DNA of 6,648 bases from Emcibacteraceae bacterium (GTDB lineage: Bacteria > Pseudomonadota > Alphaproteobacteria > Sphingomonadales > Emcibacteraceae), in assembly GCA_016763335.1 (NCBI GenBank), contig JAESUD010000126.1, positions 1 through 6,648 of the forward strand, read 5' to 3'. Shown piece after piece: positions 1 to 6,476 of the stretch. A program made the position numbers and the translations under genes. The notes beneath the pieces were generated by a model. It saw only the letters and a program-made list of their open reading frames with translations. It did no database searches and had not been told where the DNA came from. Positions within the stretch are counted from its first letter, which is position 1. Every line of letters starts with the position of its first letter.

Positions 1-404
1 ATAGAAAGACGTATCAAACATAAAAAGGCGAGAAAGATAAAAGCGTTAAATACGGAAACTCTACCGCTTGGAAGTGGACGTGCTTTTGTTCTTTCGACTT
101 GAGCATCAGTTTTTTGATCCCATAAGTCATTAACGACACAGCCGGCTCCCCTCATTACGAAAGCTCCCACGGAAAAAAGTAAAATCAGATATATGTTGGG
201 AACAGTATCAAGGCTTCCGTAATAATGACTAGCAAGCATGATTGACCAAAGTCCCGGCCAAAGCAAAAGCCAAGTACCTATAGGGCGATCCGCTCGCATT
301 AATTGAAGGTATCCCCATGCAAAATCAGGGGATATTTTATGCACCCAACTTTCTTTTACAGTGTCCTCTGGGGCTTTTTTTATACGTTCGTCTAATTTTG
401 TCAT
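1..404 (-). CDS. ubiA: 4-hydroxybenzoate polyprenyltransferase UbiA, N-terminal 134 aa (cut by window edge)
   Basis: This is the 5' part of a UbiA-family prenyltransferase, an integral inner-membrane enzyme that attaches the polyprenyl tail to 4-hydroxybenzoate in ubiquinone synthesis. The frame is open from ATG at 404 down to base 1. The decisive motif is the Mg-diphosphate binding signature NDxxDxxxD at residues 92-100 (NDLWDQKTD), followed by VERTKARPLPSG (103-114), the usual continuation in bacterial UbiA. An RPxGT element at 40-44 and a tryptophan-rich first membrane helix (about 43-59) precede it, and a second helix spans about 70-86. A soluble leader of about 30 residues, common in alphaproteobacterial UbiA, comes first. 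About half of the usual 290-320 residues are present; the second Asp-rich motif lies outside the window. The gene is divergent from rsmE. Other UbiA superfamily members (haem O or chlorophyll synthase) are less likely, because the spacing and context match the ubiquinone enzyme. Confidence 0.93.
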   Translation of the reverse strand, partial: MTKLDERIKKAPEDTVKESWVHKISPDFAWGYLQLMRADRPIGTWLLLWPGLWSIMLASHYYGSLDTVPNIYLILLFSVGAFVMRGAGCVVNDLWDQKTDAQVERTKARPLPSGRVSVFNAFIFLAFLCLIRLS

Positions 405-432
405 TTGTCTTTGGGCGATTGATGTTTATCAT
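405..432 (+). promoter_or_regulatory. Candidate sigma70-type promoter for rsmE
   Basis: TTGTCT (405-410, 4/6 match to the -35 consensus) and TATCAT (427-432, 5/6 match to -10) are separated by 16 nt. Transcription would begin near 439, giving a leader of about 25 nt before the ATG at 464 and excluding the upstream ATG at 422 as a start. The -35 box abuts the ubiA start codon (402-404), so the two divergent genes would share control space. This is a motif match by eye only. Confidence 0.35.
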
Positions 433-463
433 ATGTGTAATAGTCATAACCAAAATAGATAAA

Positions 464-1198
464 ATGTCGAATAAAAACCCAAAAACACGTCTTTATATTA
501 ATGAAGAATTAAAAGCCGGTGCCGTGCATCTCATAGATGATAATCAAGGACATTATCTGGTCAATGTTATGCGCATTAAAATGGGAGAGCATCTGGCTCT
601 CTTTAATGGCGTCGCTGGCGAGTGGATCGGCGAGGTTACAAAGGTCGGTAAGGGAAAAGTAAAAATTACCATTCGTGAGAAAATTGCAGAACAATTTTTT
701 GAGCCGGATTTATGGTATTTATTTGCGCCGCTAAAAAAAGCCCGTACTGATTATATGATACAGAAGGCGACCGAGCTTGGTGTGTCGCGCATTTGTCCAA
801 TATTCACAATACGGACAAATTTGGACCGTATAAAACATAATAAGCTTGTCGCAAATGCCATTGAGGCCGCCGAGCAATGCGGCCGGATGACCGTGCCACA
901 AATTGATGTCATGACGTCACTGAAAGAAATATTGCAAAATTGGCCTGATGAGCGCGCCATTATTTTTTGCGACGAGGCAGGGGACGCTATTTTAATGAAG
1001 GATATGAAAGCTATTCATAAAAAAGCCGCCATACTTATCGGGCCGGAAGGTGGTTTTAGCTCGGAAGAAAGACAAATGATCCGAGACCATAAAAATGCAG
1101 TGGCGATTACTCTAGGTCCTCGGATATTGCGGGCTGATACAGCGGCGGTGGCGGCGCTGTCACTTTGGCAGTCATTTATGGGGGACTGGGCGCAATGA
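464..1198 (+). CDS. rsmE: 16S rRNA (uracil(1498)-N(3))-methyltransferase RsmE
   Basis: RsmE uses S-adenosylmethionine to methylate N3 of U1498 in helix 44 of 16S rRNA; it is a cytoplasmic homodimer with a SPOUT trefoil-knot fold. The 244-aa product has the expected N-terminal PUA-like RNA-binding part (about 8-75, with YLVNVMRIK at 31-39). The SPOUT domain carries KATELGV (101-107), AAEQCGRM (135-142), the SAM-binding loop LIGPEGGFSSEE (191-202) and LGPRILRADTAAVAAL (218-233). Length matches the family (about 240-250 aa). The reading frame is open upstream to 317, but that extension overlaps ubiA, is hydrophobic and unlike RsmE. ATG 464 places the family start correctly, although its Shine-Dalgarno sequence is weak. 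The stop codon overlaps the start of the downstream protease gene (ATGA, 1195-1198), indicating one transcript and probable translational coupling. Confidence 0.95.
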   Translation: MSNKNPKTRLYINEELKAGAVHLIDDNQGHYLVNVMRIKMGEHLALFNGVAGEWIGEVTKVGKGKVKITIREKIAEQFFEPDLWYLFAPLKKARTDYMIQKATELGVSRICPIFTIRTNLDRIKHNKLVANAIEAAEQCGRMTVPQIDVMTSLKEILQNWPDERAIIFCDEAGDAILMKDMKAIHKKAAILIGPEGGFSSEERQMIRDHKNAVAITLGPRILRADTAAVAALSLWQSFMGDWAQ

Positions 1199-1923
1199 AT
1201 GATAATTCACAGAGCCCATGGGGTCGGCCGCCAAACGAAAATGAACCACCAAAAAGAACGATGCTTCCGTTCCTGTTGACGGTAATAGCCGTTGTTATTT
1301 CAATTTTTATTCTGGCATGGGTATTAAGTGATGGTCTGACGAGCGATCAAAGTGCGAATTTGGCTTATGATTTTATGTTACTTGCGTTGGTTGGTGCCGG
1401 TCTTCTTGGCCATATTATCAGCAACCCCGGTCAGGCACTTCGCAATATTGCTGGGTGGGTGATTATTGTGGGAATTTTGGGACTTGGTTATTCCATCTGG
1501 AGCGGTAATGGTCGCTTAGCCAGTGAATTTAACCCGGCAACAGGTGAAATTGCCGATGGTGCCATTACATTTCGCCCTGATCAAAGCGGGCATTATTTTG
1601 TCAGGGCAAATGTTAACGGACATGCTATTAATTTTATGGTTGATACTGGCGCAACACACATAGTGCTTAACATGGCTGATGCTGAAAAAATTGGCTATGA
1701 TGTTGATGAACTTGATTATAACACCCCCGCATCAACGGCAAACGGTATTGTCTATAGTGCGCCTGTCAAGCTTGAATCAATGGAAATTGGCCTTATCAAG
1801 ATAGAAAATGTAGATGGGTTTGTTAATCAAGGGGAATTGGATGTGTCGCTTCTTGGTATGAGTTTCTTAAATCAGCTGTCCGGATATGAAGTGCGCGACG
1901 GCTTGCTGACTTTATATCCGTAA
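1195..1923 (+). CDS. Membrane-anchored retropepsin-like aspartic protease (TIGR02281 / APRc type)
   Basis: The 242-aa protein begins with a short polar, proline-rich segment (1-22). Three hydrophobic helices follow at about 24-44, 57-76 and 86-102, then a soluble C-terminal domain (about 115-242). That domain holds the retropepsin active-site motif FMVDTGAT (147-154, catalytic Asp150), a flap-like stretch around 177-199, and the hydrophobic-hydrophobic-Gly element LLGMSFL (219-225). There is one catalytic Asp per chain, so the active enzyme must be a homodimer, as in retroviral proteases. Known relatives are the TIGR02281 'clan AA aspartic protease' family and Rickettsia APRc, which share the multi-helix N-terminus. 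With three helices and a cytoplasmic N-terminus the protease domain would be periplasmic (inference). ATG 1195 overlaps the rsmE stop, with a G-rich ribosome-binding site (1180-1185) 9 nt upstream. The natural substrate is unknown; self-processing is plausible. Confidence 0.85.
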   Translation: MNDNSQSPWGRPPNENEPPKRTMLPFLLTVIAVVISIFILAWVLSDGLTSDQSANLAYDFMLLALVGAGLLGHIISNPGQALRNIAGWVIIVGILGLGYSIWSGNGRLASEFNPATGEIADGAITFRPDQSGHYFVRANVNGHAINFMVDTGATHIVLNMADAEKIGYDVDELDYNTPASTANGIVYSAPVKLESMEIGLIKIENVDGFVNQGELDVSLLGMSFLNQLSGYEVRDGLLTLYP

Positions 1924-1924
1924 A

Positions 1925-3562
1925 TTAGCCTTTATAATGAAGCGTTTCTATATATTCAAAACCAATTTTTTCGATGGCATTCTGTAGTGGTATGTTATCA
2001 GAAAGAGCGGAAATATATATGGTTTGAATATCGTCATAACCGGATGCATCTTTGGCCATTTGTGTAATAATTCTTTGATATGAGTCTTGGTTGGCCTCGC
2101 TTTTATGAGAATATAAGCCCATTAACGCGCAGCTTTTCTCGTTATAAAAATATTCTTGTTCAACTTCGGTGAAATAAGTTTTCTTTTGATTGGCGGCAAG
2201 CCAGCCGCTTTGCAGTAAATGATGATTATCAGCATTACTATAGCCGTGTTGGCCATTTTCAAATCTCCGCAAGGCATCACTAAGAAAACTTTGTCTTTGC
2301 GGGCCTTCATCACTTACTTCAAATTTAAGAAAGTCACTTATGGTATTAACTTTGATACCTTTGGTCTCGGGTAACTTTTCTGCTTGTGAAGCAGGGAAAG
2401 AATAAATGCGAAGCTCAGGCCTTTGACTTTCCAACTTTTTAGATTTTAGATTTGTGACCATGTTACGGATGTCATCAGGCTTTAAGTTAAATATTTGAAG
2501 GAAAGATTTAGCAAAATTCAAAATCTTTTCTTTTGCTAGAACGGAACAATATTGTTTTGGCTTATGATAAAAAGTGATTGTTGAAACGGTTTCGAAATGA
2601 TTTGCGTAACGCCATTTCCAATCTCCACCCGGTGTTAAATCAATGGTTTTTAACCCGGCTTCTGCTAAAAGTTTTGACCCTAATAGTAATAATATCTTAC
2701 CCGGGGAGTGTTTGGAGAGGAAGAAGTCGTAACTAAAAACACCAACGCTAAGTTCTTTATCGGTAATGTCACCGATTACGCAGGCAATTACTTTATCATT
2801 TATATGTACTGCGAGAACTTTAAACTCGTCTAGTTCGGTTAAGAGCCTTAGATAAAATTTAAATTTCACCGTATCTTCAATAAAGGGTAAATTATTATTA
2901 ATTGCCCCTTGGCGTAAATCATAAAAGAGCGAGATTTGTTGAAGTAATTCTATTGCGGCTTCTTTTTTTTCAGAGGCATTAAATGATAGGAGCTCTATTT
3001 TGAGATCTCCTAGTTTTTTAAGGCGGGATAACTTGGATTTGTTTCCCTTTTTGGTCATGGATTGCCAAGGAGCAGGGTCTTGATCAAATTGAATGACTGG
3101 TTTTTTTTCATCATGAAGGATAAAATTATTTGCCAATATTTTTGAATTATTCCGTATATGTTGAGTAAGTTCAGCGGGTAAGAATTTCATAGTAAAATTG
3201 TTGTTCAAATCAATTTTACCAATTTCGGTCAGAACCTGTTTAATAAAAGTAGAAAAATTTAAATCTGCAGAAAGCCAGCATTGATATTCTGCCTGGTGGG
3301 CACCACAGTGAAAAATTTGATTTGTGTTTTTGTTTTTGCCAAGAATTATCAGGTGATCAAGGGCCCCAACACTGTTTTTTTCAATCATTAAAATTGGTGT
3401 AAAAACATCTGCATAAACATCAAACCAGATACATGCATATTTTTCACCCTGATATAACGTACTCCACGGGCATTGACCTATAAGTGTTTGCCAGAGCTGA
3501 CAAAAATCGGGGTCATTGAATTGTTGAAGTGCCTTTTGACCCTCATACATTTGGAACGTCAT
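1925..3562 (-). CDS. Two-domain acyltransferase: FemAB/BioF2-like (Acetyltransf_6) core plus C-terminal GNAT-like domain
   Basis: The 545-aa protein has no signal peptide or membrane helix. The central part (about 165-335) matches the Acetyltransf_6/CelD-like GNAT group: KFYLRLLTELDEFKVLAVHI (234-253) leads into VIACVIGDI (258-266), then SPGKILLLLGSKLLAEAGL (286-304), DLTPGGDWKWRYANHF (308-323) and a final strand to about 333. Residues 1-150 probably form the paired N-terminal GNAT-like lobe typical of FemAB-type folds. After a Lys-rich linker (about 345-385), residues 386-545 look like a second GNAT unit, ending in NAIEKIGFEYIET (528-540), the usual GNAT closing motif. However, the CoA-pyrophosphate loop is not recognisable. 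Start ATG 3562 has a purine-rich GAGAAAG ribosome-binding site. Relatives usually sit in polysaccharide or capsule loci, but no such genes are near. The gene is AT-richer than its neighbours (about 35% GC in six hand-counted 60-nt lines). Substrate unknown. Confidence 0.75.
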   Translation of the reverse strand: MTFQMYEGQKALQQFNDPDFCQLWQTLIGQCPWSTLYQGEKYACIWFDVYADVFTPILMIEKNSVGALDHLIILGKNKNTNQIFHCGAHQAEYQCWLSADLNFSTFIKQVLTEIGKIDLNNNFTMKFLPAELTQHIRNNSKILANNFILHDEKKPVIQFDQDPAPWQSMTKKGNKSKLSRLKKLGDLKIELLSFNASEKKEAAIELLQQISLFYDLRQGAINNNLPFIEDTVKFKFYLRLLTELDEFKVLAVHINDKVIACVIGDITDKELSVGVFSYDFFLSKHSPGKILLLLGSKLLAEAGLKTIDLTPGGDWKWRYANHFETVSTITFYHKPKQYCSVLAKEKILNFAKSFLQIFNLKPDDIRNMVTNLKSKKLESQRPELRIYSFPASQAEKLPETKGIKVNTISDFLKFEVSDEGPQRQSFLSDALRRFENGQHGYSNADNHHLLQSGWLAANQKKTYFTEVEQEYFYNEKSCALMGLYSHKSEANQDSYQRIITQMAKDASGYDDIQTIYISALSDNIPLQNAIEKIGFEYIETLHYKG

Positions 3563-3701
3563 TATTATTCTTTCTCTATATCAGCTCTTATAGAATTCCA
3601 TTAATTTTGAATATAGGTGTCAGTCATTACGAAATTGATAACATTCTTTATTTTAAAGTTACACGAGAAATTTTAGGGACAAGATCAATCAGTTACTAGT
3701 G

Positions 3702-3730
3702 TCGACTATTGACATTATACTCTTTATAAC
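3702..3730 (+). promoter_or_regulatory. Candidate sigma70-type promoter for gshA-permease operon
   Basis: TCGACT (3702-3707, 4/6) and TATAAC (3725-3730, 5/6) are separated by an ideal 17 nt. Transcription would start near 3737, leaving a leader of about 40 nt before the preferred GTG start at 3779. A perfect TTGACA also occurs at 3709-3714 but has no -10 box at 16-18 nt. The surrounding gap (3563-3778) must also contain the promoter of the divergent acyltransferase gene, for which I found no clear -35/-10 pair. No riboswitch-like structure was evident. Confidence 0.4.
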
Positions 3731-3766
3731 TACCTATTGTTTTAGAGTTTGGTAAACACGAATAAT

Positions 3767-3781
3767 AAGGGCGAAAAAGTG
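3767..3781 (+). promoter_or_regulatory. Ribosome-binding site that decides the gshA start (GTG)
   Basis: AAGG (3767-3770), within AAGGGCG, lies 8 nt before the GTG at 3779-3781. This is the strongest Shine-Dalgarno match near the 5' end of the frame. The earlier in-frame TTG (3749) has no comparable site and would start only about 12 nt after the predicted transcription start. Confidence 0.6.
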
Positions 3782-5140
3782 ACCAACATTTCCAGAAATT
3801 CATTGGTAGAAAACAAACAACAGCTTATTGATTATATTGCGTCCGGTAATAAGCCGGAAAGTGAATGGACCATAGGTACTGAGCATGAAAAATTTGTTTA
3901 TTGTATCGATAGCCAAAAACCTGTCCCTTATGAAGGGGAACGTAGTATTAGGGCAATTTTAGAGGCCCTAAAAACAGAATTTGATTGGCAACCGATTATG
4001 GAAGGCGATAATATTATTGGCCTTAAAAAAGATGGTCAATCAGTGACACTTGAGCCGGGCGGTCAACTTGAACTTTCTGGTGCGATGGTAAAAACACTCC
4101 ACCAAACATGTGCTGAGTCTACTAGTCACTTAAGACAGGCGCAGGCGGTTAGCAAGAAACTTGGCATTAATTACCTTGGTATGGGTTTTAACCCAAATTC
4201 CAAGCGAGAAGATGTACCGATCATGCCAAAAGGTCGCTATAATATAATGCTTAATTATATGCCTAAGAAAGGCAGTCTTGGCCTTGATATGATGCTTAGA
4301 ACTTGCACTATTCAAGTTAATCTCGATTATTCAAGTGAAGCGGATATGGTTAAAAAATTCCGTGTCTCATTAGCACTTCAGCCGCTGGCAACAGCTATTT
4401 TTGCGGCGTCTCCCTTTACCGAAGGCAAGCCAAACGGTTTTCAAAGTTATCGTTCTCACATCTGGACAGATACTGACCCGGACCGCTGTGGTATTTTACC
4501 ATTTGTATTTGAAGATGGTATGGGATTTGAAGCATATGTCGATCATGTGCTTAAGGTTCCCATGTATTTTGTTCATAGGGACGGTATATATCATGATGTT
4601 TCCGGTAAATCCTTTAAAGATTTCATGAACGGAAAACTCGAAGGTTTTGAAGGTGAAGTCCCGACAATTGCCGATTGGGAAGATCATATGAGTACCATTT
4701 TTCCTGAAGTGCGCCTTAAAAAATTCCTTGAAATGCGTGGGGCCGATGGCGGCACCTGGAGCCGGATTTGCGCCCTTCCTGCATTATGGGTCGGGATATT
4801 ATATGATCAAACGTCCCTTGATGCCGCGTGGGATATGGTCAAGGACTGGACTCACGAAGAACATCAACATTTGCGTGATAATGTACCGCGTCATGGATTG
4901 GCTGCAACATTTAGAAATGGCACCGTACAGGATATTGCAAAACAGATGCTTGATATTTCAGCCGCCGGATTAGAACGTCGCGGACATATGAATAACACAG
5001 GCGAAGATGAACGTGTGTTTTTAAATGCCTTATTCGATACCGTTAAGAGCGGTAAAACCACTGCGCAAGTCATGCTTGATTGTTATAATAATGGCTGGAA
5101 GGGTGATGTCTCGAAAGTGTTTGAGGATTGCTCATTTTAA
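3779..5140 (+). CDS. gshA: Glutamate-cysteine ligase, plant/alphaproteobacterial type
   Basis: GshA catalyses ATP-dependent joining of L-glutamate (gamma-carboxyl) and L-cysteine, the first and usually limiting step of glutathione synthesis, in the cytoplasm. The 453-aa product is collinear with plant GSH1 and alphaproteobacterial GshA. It shows IGTEHEKF (32-39, metal/ATP-binding glutamates), LEPGGQLELSG (91-101), the LHQTCAE segment (107-113), IMPKGRYNIMLNYMP (148-162), MLRTCTIQVNLDYSSEADM (172-190), SPFTEGKPNGF (211-221), RSHIWTDTDPDR (225-236), and EMRGADGGTWSRICALPALW (318-337). The C-terminal GLERRGH (397-403) is also typical. The GTG start is chosen for its AAGG site; the frame extends to TTG 3749 (463 aa). 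Cysteines 111 and 331 correspond to one regulatory pair of the plant enzyme, whereas the second plant pair is missing. A permease gene follows after 23 nt, probably in the same transcript. Confidence 0.95.
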   Translation: MTNISRNSLVENKQQLIDYIASGNKPESEWTIGTEHEKFVYCIDSQKPVPYEGERSIRAILEALKTEFDWQPIMEGDNIIGLKKDGQSVTLEPGGQLELSGAMVKTLHQTCAESTSHLRQAQAVSKKLGINYLGMGFNPNSKREDVPIMPKGRYNIMLNYMPKKGSLGLDMMLRTCTIQVNLDYSSEADMVKKFRVSLALQPLATAIFAASPFTEGKPNGFQSYRSHIWTDTDPDRCGILPFVFEDGMGFEAYVDHVLKVPMYFVHRDGIYHDVSGKSFKDFMNGKLEGFEGEVPTIADWEDHMSTIFPEVRLKKFLEMRGADGGTWSRICALPALWVGILYDQTSLDAAWDMVKDWTHEEHQHLRDNVPRHGLAATFRNGTVQDIAKQMLDISAAGLERRGHMNNTGEDERVFLNALFDTVKSGKTTAQVMLDCYNNGWKGDVSKVFEDCSF

Positions 5141-5163
5141 AATAAGCCTATGAAGGGTAAAAT

Positions 5164-6447
5164 ATGCGGCGGGAATTCGGGTTAATTGGCGTTATCGTCA
5201 CAGTTGTCGGATATGTTATTGGTGCCTCGATATTTCTTTTGCCCGGTCAACTTGCCAGTTCGGTGGGGCCGGCGGTTGTTATTGCTTATGGTCTAGCGGC
5301 GATCATTGCTCTTTTTGCCTGTATGTCTGCCGCGCAAATAGGTAGCCTGTATCCTAAGGCAGGTGCCGGGTTTATTGCCATTAGCAAACTTGTCTCGCCG
5401 CTTGGTGGTTTTTTGACGATCTGGTTGATGTTGGCAGCTTATATTTTTGCAATTGCCTTAATAGCAAGTGGTTTTTCTGAATATTTTACTGAACTATTTC
5501 CCGCTGTTAATAAACAGGTTGCGGCATATGGGGTAGTGCTGATTTTTGGAATTTTAAATTTGGGTGGTGCTGCTAATCTGGTGAAAATTCAGGCGGTAAT
5601 TGTTATTGCATTTATGATCGCGCTTGTGGCCGTTTCAACGGGTGGATTAATCAATACAGATACTGCACTGTTATCACCCTTTATACCATCAGGCTTTGAT
5701 GCTGTTATTTTCGCGGTTGTTCCTGCCTTTTTTTCATATGGCGGGTTTATGGTTGTTATGGAAATGGCCGGTGAAATTAAAAACCCGGCCCGCAATATTC
5801 CTCTTGGTCTTGCTGTTAGTTTCATTATCGTGTTGCTGACTTATATTGCTCTTTCATTCGCCCTTGTGGGCAATATTCACTGGCAGGATTTTGCAACGAT
5901 GAATGCGCCGGTCAGCAAACTTGCGGAAATTCTTTTTGGCGGCGTTGGATCAACATTAATCACCATCGCCGCAGTTGGTGCCGCAGCAACATCGGTTAAT
6001 GCGTTAATTCTTGTCGCGTCGCGGGATATTATTGCCCTTGCCAATGCCGGATTGGCGCCCCTGATATTATCCCCTGATAATTCAGCAACGAATAGCCCTG
6101 CACTAAGTGGGCTGGTGGTTATGGTTCTGGCGGTGTTTTCATTAATGCTTGGTCAAACCGTTATGGAATATGCCGTATGGGTTTCTGCTATTACTTTGAT
6201 TTATCAGGCAATCATTGGTGTGGCACTGTTGTTTGTATTTAAAAATGCTCATGAAGAATACAAGAAATCACATTTTAAGATTAGCGAAAAATGGCTTATA
6301 TTTTGGGGCCTAGGATCAATAATAATCTCATTGGCTTTTCTGGTTTTGGTTTTTCAAGGTAATAGCGGGCGCACTATTGGTGCGGTGATTTATCTAATCC
6401 TAGGGATCATTTATTATTTGTTTCAAACTAAAAAAGGCCGGGCATAA
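5164..6447 (+). CDS. APC-superfamily amino-acid permease (12 predicted helices)
   Basis: The 427-aa inner-membrane protein is almost entirely hydrophobic. I count about 12 helices: 8-30, 37-57, 83-103, 119-135, 142-163, 179-198, 215-235, 261-283, 313-331, 333-358, 378-397 and 404-421. The broken first helix with its substrate-contacting glycines is visible as VGYVIGASIFLLPG (15-28). The APC signature after helix 6, FFSYGGFMVVMEMAGEIKNPARNIPLG (189-215), is nearly canonical, so proton- or sodium-coupled amino-acid/polyamine transport is the likely role. The cytoplasmic N-terminus is very short (about 5-7 residues). ATG 5164 has a good AAGGG site (5153-5157, 6 nt spacing), and there is no alternative start upstream. 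It lies 23 nt downstream of gshA and ends inside a terminator, so the pair is probably a two-gene operon. Substrate cannot be read from the sequence; cysteine, glutamate or a gamma-glutamyl compound is a context guess only. Confidence 0.88.
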   Translation: MRREFGLIGVIVTVVGYVIGASIFLLPGQLASSVGPAVVIAYGLAAIIALFACMSAAQIGSLYPKAGAGFIAISKLVSPLGGFLTIWLMLAAYIFAIALIASGFSEYFTELFPAVNKQVAAYGVVLIFGILNLGGAANLVKIQAVIVIAFMIALVAVSTGGLINTDTALLSPFIPSGFDAVIFAVVPAFFSYGGFMVVMEMAGEIKNPARNIPLGLAVSFIIVLLTYIALSFALVGNIHWQDFATMNAPVSKLAEILFGGVGSTLITIAAVGAAATSVNALILVASRDIIALANAGLAPLILSPDNSATNSPALSGLVVMVLAVFSLMLGQTVMEYAVWVSAITLIYQAIIGVALLFVFKNAHEEYKKSHFKISEKWLIFWGLGSIIISLAFLVLVFQGNSGRTIGAVIYLILGIIYYLFQTKKGRA

Positions 6448-6460
6448 CCCGACCTTTTTT
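6430..6460. terminator. Bidirectional intrinsic terminator between the permease and the converging peptidase gene
   Basis: An A-run plus GG (6430-6437) and CGGG (6439-6442) pair with CCCG (6448-6451) and CC plus a T-run (6453-6460), leaving one C/A mismatch and a 5-nt loop (6443-6447). The loop contains the permease TAA stop. Read on the plus strand the hairpin ends in six T's; read on the minus strand the A-run likewise gives a T-tract, so it can stop transcripts from both sides. Confidence 0.85.
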
Positions 6461-6476
6461 GACTAATATATTTTCT

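Noticed and set aside
317..463. N-terminal extension of the rsmE frame (49 extra residues, ATG 317 or ATG 422)
   Set aside because: It overlaps the ubiA start region on the other strand, is hydrophobic, and has no counterpart in RsmE proteins. The predicted promoter overlaps ATG 422.
509..960. Minus-strand frames at 509-694 and 751-960
   Set aside because: They lie wholly within rsmE, encode no recognisable domain and have no supporting start signals; treated as shadows.
1165..1194. Earlier TTG start for the retropepsin gene
   Set aside because: It lies inside the conserved rsmE end. ATG 1195 has a G-rich ribosome-binding site and forms a standard ATGA overlap.
2122..2313. 63-codon minus-strand frame inside the acyltransferase gene
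   Set aside because: Same strand but another frame of a clearly coding gene; no independent evidence.
3709..3714. Perfect TTGACA as the gshA -35 box
   Set aside because: No acceptable -10 hexamer lies 16-18 nt downstream. The TATAAC at 3725 is only 10 nt away and pairs better with TCGACT at 3702.
3563..3748. Possible riboswitch, small RNA or operator in the divergent intergenic region
   Set aside because: Only short restriction-site-like palindromes (ACTAGT, GTCGAC) and AT-rich sequence were seen; no extended dyad, terminator-like hairpin or repeated box.
4130..5073. Several short frames on both strands inside gshA
   Set aside because: gshA is strongly conserved over this whole stretch, so these are out-of-frame shadows.
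5589..5825. 78-codon minus-strand frame inside the permease
   Set aside because: It opposes well-defined membrane helices and the APC signature; its composition is that of an antisense shadow.
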